Source: Symsagittifera roscoffensis
Taxonomy: Eukaryota; Xenacoelomorpha; Acoela; Convolutidae
Assembly: GCF_963678635.1 (NCBI RefSeq)
Contig: NC_087067.1
Location: 46,550,001 to 46,614,000 of the forward strand
Length of the DNA: 64,000 bases
Direction: 5' to 3'
Shown here one piece after another: positions 60,650 to 64,000 of this stretch (its first letter is position 1; each line of letters begins with the position of its first letter). The notes beneath the pieces were generated by a model. It was not told the DNA's origin. It ran no database searches and saw nothing but the letters and a program-made list of their open reading frames with translations. A program made the position numbers and the translations under genes.

Positions 60650-62245
60650 GAAGAAAATTAAGCGTCAATCTTGGACCGCCAGATGACAAATGGACTCGAA
60701 TCTATGCAAATTTATGCGGAGAGCGTACAAAATGTAATTAATCGCAATAAATTTGCTCAAATGATCAGAGAAAATGCCAAATTTTTGCAGGCAATTTAAC
60801 TCATTTTATTTACTTTGTGAAACTTTTGTAATATAACTATTGAAAAAAGGAATTCTAAAACTTGAAAGTTTTTATGAAAATCCTCCCCCCACTCTCCATA
60901 TAAAGTACAAAAAGATTGATTTTTTTTTACTTTGTGAAACTATTGTAATATAAAGTTGAAAATTAATAAAAATTTCAAATTAAACAAAATTTTAAGTTTC
61001 AACTTTATATTACAATAGTTTCACAGAGTAAATAAAATTAAGTTAAATTCCCGGCAAAAATTTGGCATTTTCTCTGATGTTTTGAGAAAATTTATTGCGA
61101 TGGTTCACAATTTGTACGCTCTCCGCATAAATTTGCTTAGATTCGAGTCCATTTGTCATCTGGCGGTCCCGGATTGACGCTTAATTGAGGCTGTTTATCT
61201 AAATTTTTATGCGAAGGCTGTCCAAAAATGGCTGTTGTTAAATGTACAAGCGGGACACCATTTATATGCTGAGAGTATCAAAATTCTAGGTGAGGGGGCG
61301 TTGGGCCTTTTACTTATTCCGCCCAAAATTAAATAAAAATTTCAAATTAAGCAAAATATTTAATTTTGAGCGGAATAAGTAAAGGCCCAACGCCCCCTCA
61401 CCTAACATTTTGATACTCTCAACATCCAAATGGTGCCCCGCTTGTACATTTAACAACAGCCATTTTTGGACAGCCTTTGCGTAAAAATGTAGATAAACAG
61501 CCTCAATTAAGCGTCAATCAGGGACCGGCAGATGACAAATGGACTCGAATCTATGCAAATTTATGCGGAGAGCGTACAAATTGTAATTAATCGCAATAAA
61601 TTTGCTCAAATCATCAGAGAAAATACCAAATTTTGCAGGCAATTTAACTTAGTTTTTTTTACTTTGTGAAACTATTGTAATATAAAGTTGAAAATTAATA
61701 AAAAAATTTCAAATTAAACAAATTTTAAGTTTCGACTTTATATTACAATAGTTTCACAAAGTAATTAAAAATAAGTTAAATTGCCGGCAAAAATTTGGCA
61801 TTTTCTCTGATGATTTGAGCAAATTTATTGCGATTATTTACAATTGGTACGCTCTCCGCATAAATTTGCTTAGATTCGAGTCCATTTGTCATCTGGCGGT
61901 CCCGGATTGACGCTTAATTGAGGCTGTTTATCTACATTTTTATGCGAAGGCCGTCCAAAATGTAAAATGTTAAATTGTTAAATGTACAAGCGGGGCACCA
62001 TTTGGATGCTAAGAGTATCAAAATTCGAGGTGAGGCGGCGTTGGACCTTTACTTATTCCGCCCAAAATTAAATAAAAATTTCAAATTAAGCAAAATATTT
62101 AATGTTGAGCGGAATAAGTAAAGCCCAACGCCCCCTCACCTAACATTTTGATACTCTCAACATCCAAATGGTGCCCCACTTGTACATTTAACAACAGCCA
62201 TTTTTGGACAGCCTTCGCATAAAAATGTAGATAAACAGCCGCATT
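60650..62245. repeat. nested fold-back array, alternating inverted units A and B
   Basis: Unit A (TTAAGCGTCAAT, ATGACAAATGGACTCGAATC, TTTATGCGGAGAGCGTACAA, TTTGCTCAAAT) is followed by its inverse, meeting at a TTGTAATATAAAGTTGAAA palindrome near 60985. Unit B (GATAAACAGCC, AATGGTGCCCCGCTTGTACA, AGGTGAGGGGGCGTTGGGCC) is inverted around about 61345. The whole A-A'-B'-B series then repeats with centres near 61720 and 62080, period about 737. The first A carries an extra stretch of about 110 bases resembling 55966-56040. Confidence 0.85.
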
Positions 62246-62249
62246 GATT

Positions 62250-64000
62250 CGGTCGCAATTCTTCTCGTATTGAATTTAGCGGAGCTGAGCAAGCTAACAT
62301 TACTCGCCGATTGTCAACATGTTGATTTCGAACCAGAAGCGTCCGAAAGGGCTATTTTTCCTTGTTAAAAATCAGGACGAGCTTTGTCTTCCTGTGTTTT
62401 ATAATTCTTTTTTTTTGTTCCAACTATTAAAACACGGGAGTTTTTTCATCTTTTGATGTATTAGTTAATTTTACTTTTTTCTGTAAAGATTAAAGTTTCT
62501 CTTAAAGATTTCCATTAACATTTTTTGGTAAACAAAAATTGTTCTTAAGTCTAAAATTTAGTTTAAGTAATCAATTACAATTTATACAATTTCTTTGTTA
62601 ATTTTTGTCTTTGTTATTCAGTTTTTCACTCATAATAATATGGAGATAATGAACCCTTTTTGTAGAAATTCCGTCTATCCTTGCTTTGTTTTCCACTCAA
62701 ATCAAGAACCACAAATAACCATTGGAACTGTTTAAGTGATATATGAGATTCAAGAACAGTTCAACCGTGATTCAAACGACATAAAAAATGTCAAGCTCCC
62801 TCAGTGTCGAGAAAAAACGAGTTCAAACATTGGGAGTTTTAATCTAATTTTGAGTGACTGAAGCGAGCGAGTAGAGCTTAAAATAGGCTTACTATGGCTT
62901 TATTTCAAGTGAAGCCGTAAACCTTTAGTTTAATTCTAGTAAATTTAGTTTTCGAAGTTTCTTTTAGCTCCTTATCCAGAAAACTTTTTTCGGATCTTAC
63001 TTCCGATTGTGAGAAAGTTAATTTTTCTGATATTTTTGTTTTAACATTCATTTTTTGATTAATTCTGTCCCACTAAATTGTACGAAAACACTTAATTTAT
63101 CTTTTATCATTTAATATGCATAAGTTTTAGGCTTTCAATGAGATACTCTCATCAGACCATGAATAGAAAACATAATTTATAAAAAGGTACTTTTTTAATA
63201 GTTTTTAAATATTGCGATCCGAACTTTCTGTGCAACTTGCACAGCAATCGGCCATTCTTGTTTACGTTTCATTTCGTGTATGCTCTATTTTCTAGGCCAG
63301 TTGATAAGAGTGTCTAAAAAACTCCGTTTCAAGCTGCGAATTGTTCACTCATCATAGCAGAAAAAAATAAAAATAATATTAACAAAACATTTATTTACAA
63401 TTTACATGGTATTTACAGGTTGTTCAATACTTAAATTTAGTGGGTTAAACAAGCTATTTATATTAGCACCAAACTGGTTTCATGGGGCCTATAAAATTAA
63501 ACTACAAAAAGCAAACTTTAGTTTCAAGGCATACCAAACTTAAACAACCGGCAGTTGAAAAAGTATCAATGAACTTCAGTGAAAAAAAATGTTGAAATTT
63601 TTTCTGCATTTTTTTTAGCTTCACACGGAAAATGAAGATACCTTCAAAAAATAAAGTTCTTTCGATTTTGATGATCTTTCATGACGGACACTTGAATCGC
63701 AAAACTAACCCATTTGATAAAAGTGGATCAATAGTAAATACTTTTCATATAACGTAAGAAATCTAAAAACTTAAATCTGAAAATCAATCATGCTTCTTTG
63801 TGCCATTTGCAATCGTTATTGGGTTCCAAAGTGCATCAAAAAAATGAATGAAAAAAAAACCAAAGAAATGACTTTAAAACCAATCAAAGAGAATCAAACG
63901 ATCTAAATAAGCGCCTTTAATCCGTTCATTGACACTTAACAACCTAGAAAAGCAACAGCAAATATATATATATATATATGTATTAAAAGGTTTATATATT
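62250..64000. other. no gene or clear repeat seen
   Basis: AT-rich sequence with a short (AT)n run at 63961-63980. No supported exon on either strand. Confidence 0.4.

Overview
The window looks like nuclear DNA of an animal. It is AT-rich and its genes are split by many introns with GT/AG borders. One gene encodes a CUB + LDL-receptor-A membrane protein, a typically metazoan architecture. Intergenic and intronic DNA is full of tRNA-headed SINEs, hAT-type MITEs, an LTR element and old satellite-like repeats. I cannot name the species. All gene models below were spliced by eye; phases match at every junction given.

Layout. Bases 32-6896 hold three minus-strand transcription units: the 3' end of an unidentified gene (32-320), a 306-aa CUB-LDLa-transmembrane protein in five exons (838-4681), and a 349-aa unrecognised charged protein in two exons (5110-6896). 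Bases 7000-12790 are gene-poor and carry an internally deleted Gypsy-like LTR retrotransposon with intact 5-bp target duplications (9840-12021).

The centrepiece is a plus-strand gene of 15 exons over 18.7 kb (12793-31536). It encodes one 1077-residue protein that fuses ketopantoate hydroxymethyltransferase (PanB), ketopantoate reductase (PanE/KPR) and pantothenate synthetase (PanC), behind a basic mitochondrial-type leader. Catalytic residues of all three enzymes are visible. The chain could turn 2-oxoisovalerate (from valine) plus beta-alanine into pantothenate, vitamin B5, which animals are normally thought to need from the diet. The exon-intron structure, the SINE- and MITE-filled introns and the flanking eukaryotic genes argue against bacterial contamination.

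Downstream, a nine-exon plus-strand gene (38681-47896) encodes a 443-aa charged, partly coiled-coil protein that I do not recognise. From about 48 kb to the end I see no convincing host gene. That part holds a 2.6-kb tandem duplication (49640-55752), a 2.1-kb inverted-repeat element (55857-57959), two tandem hAT transposase remnants (58497-60520) and a nested fold-back array (60650-62245).
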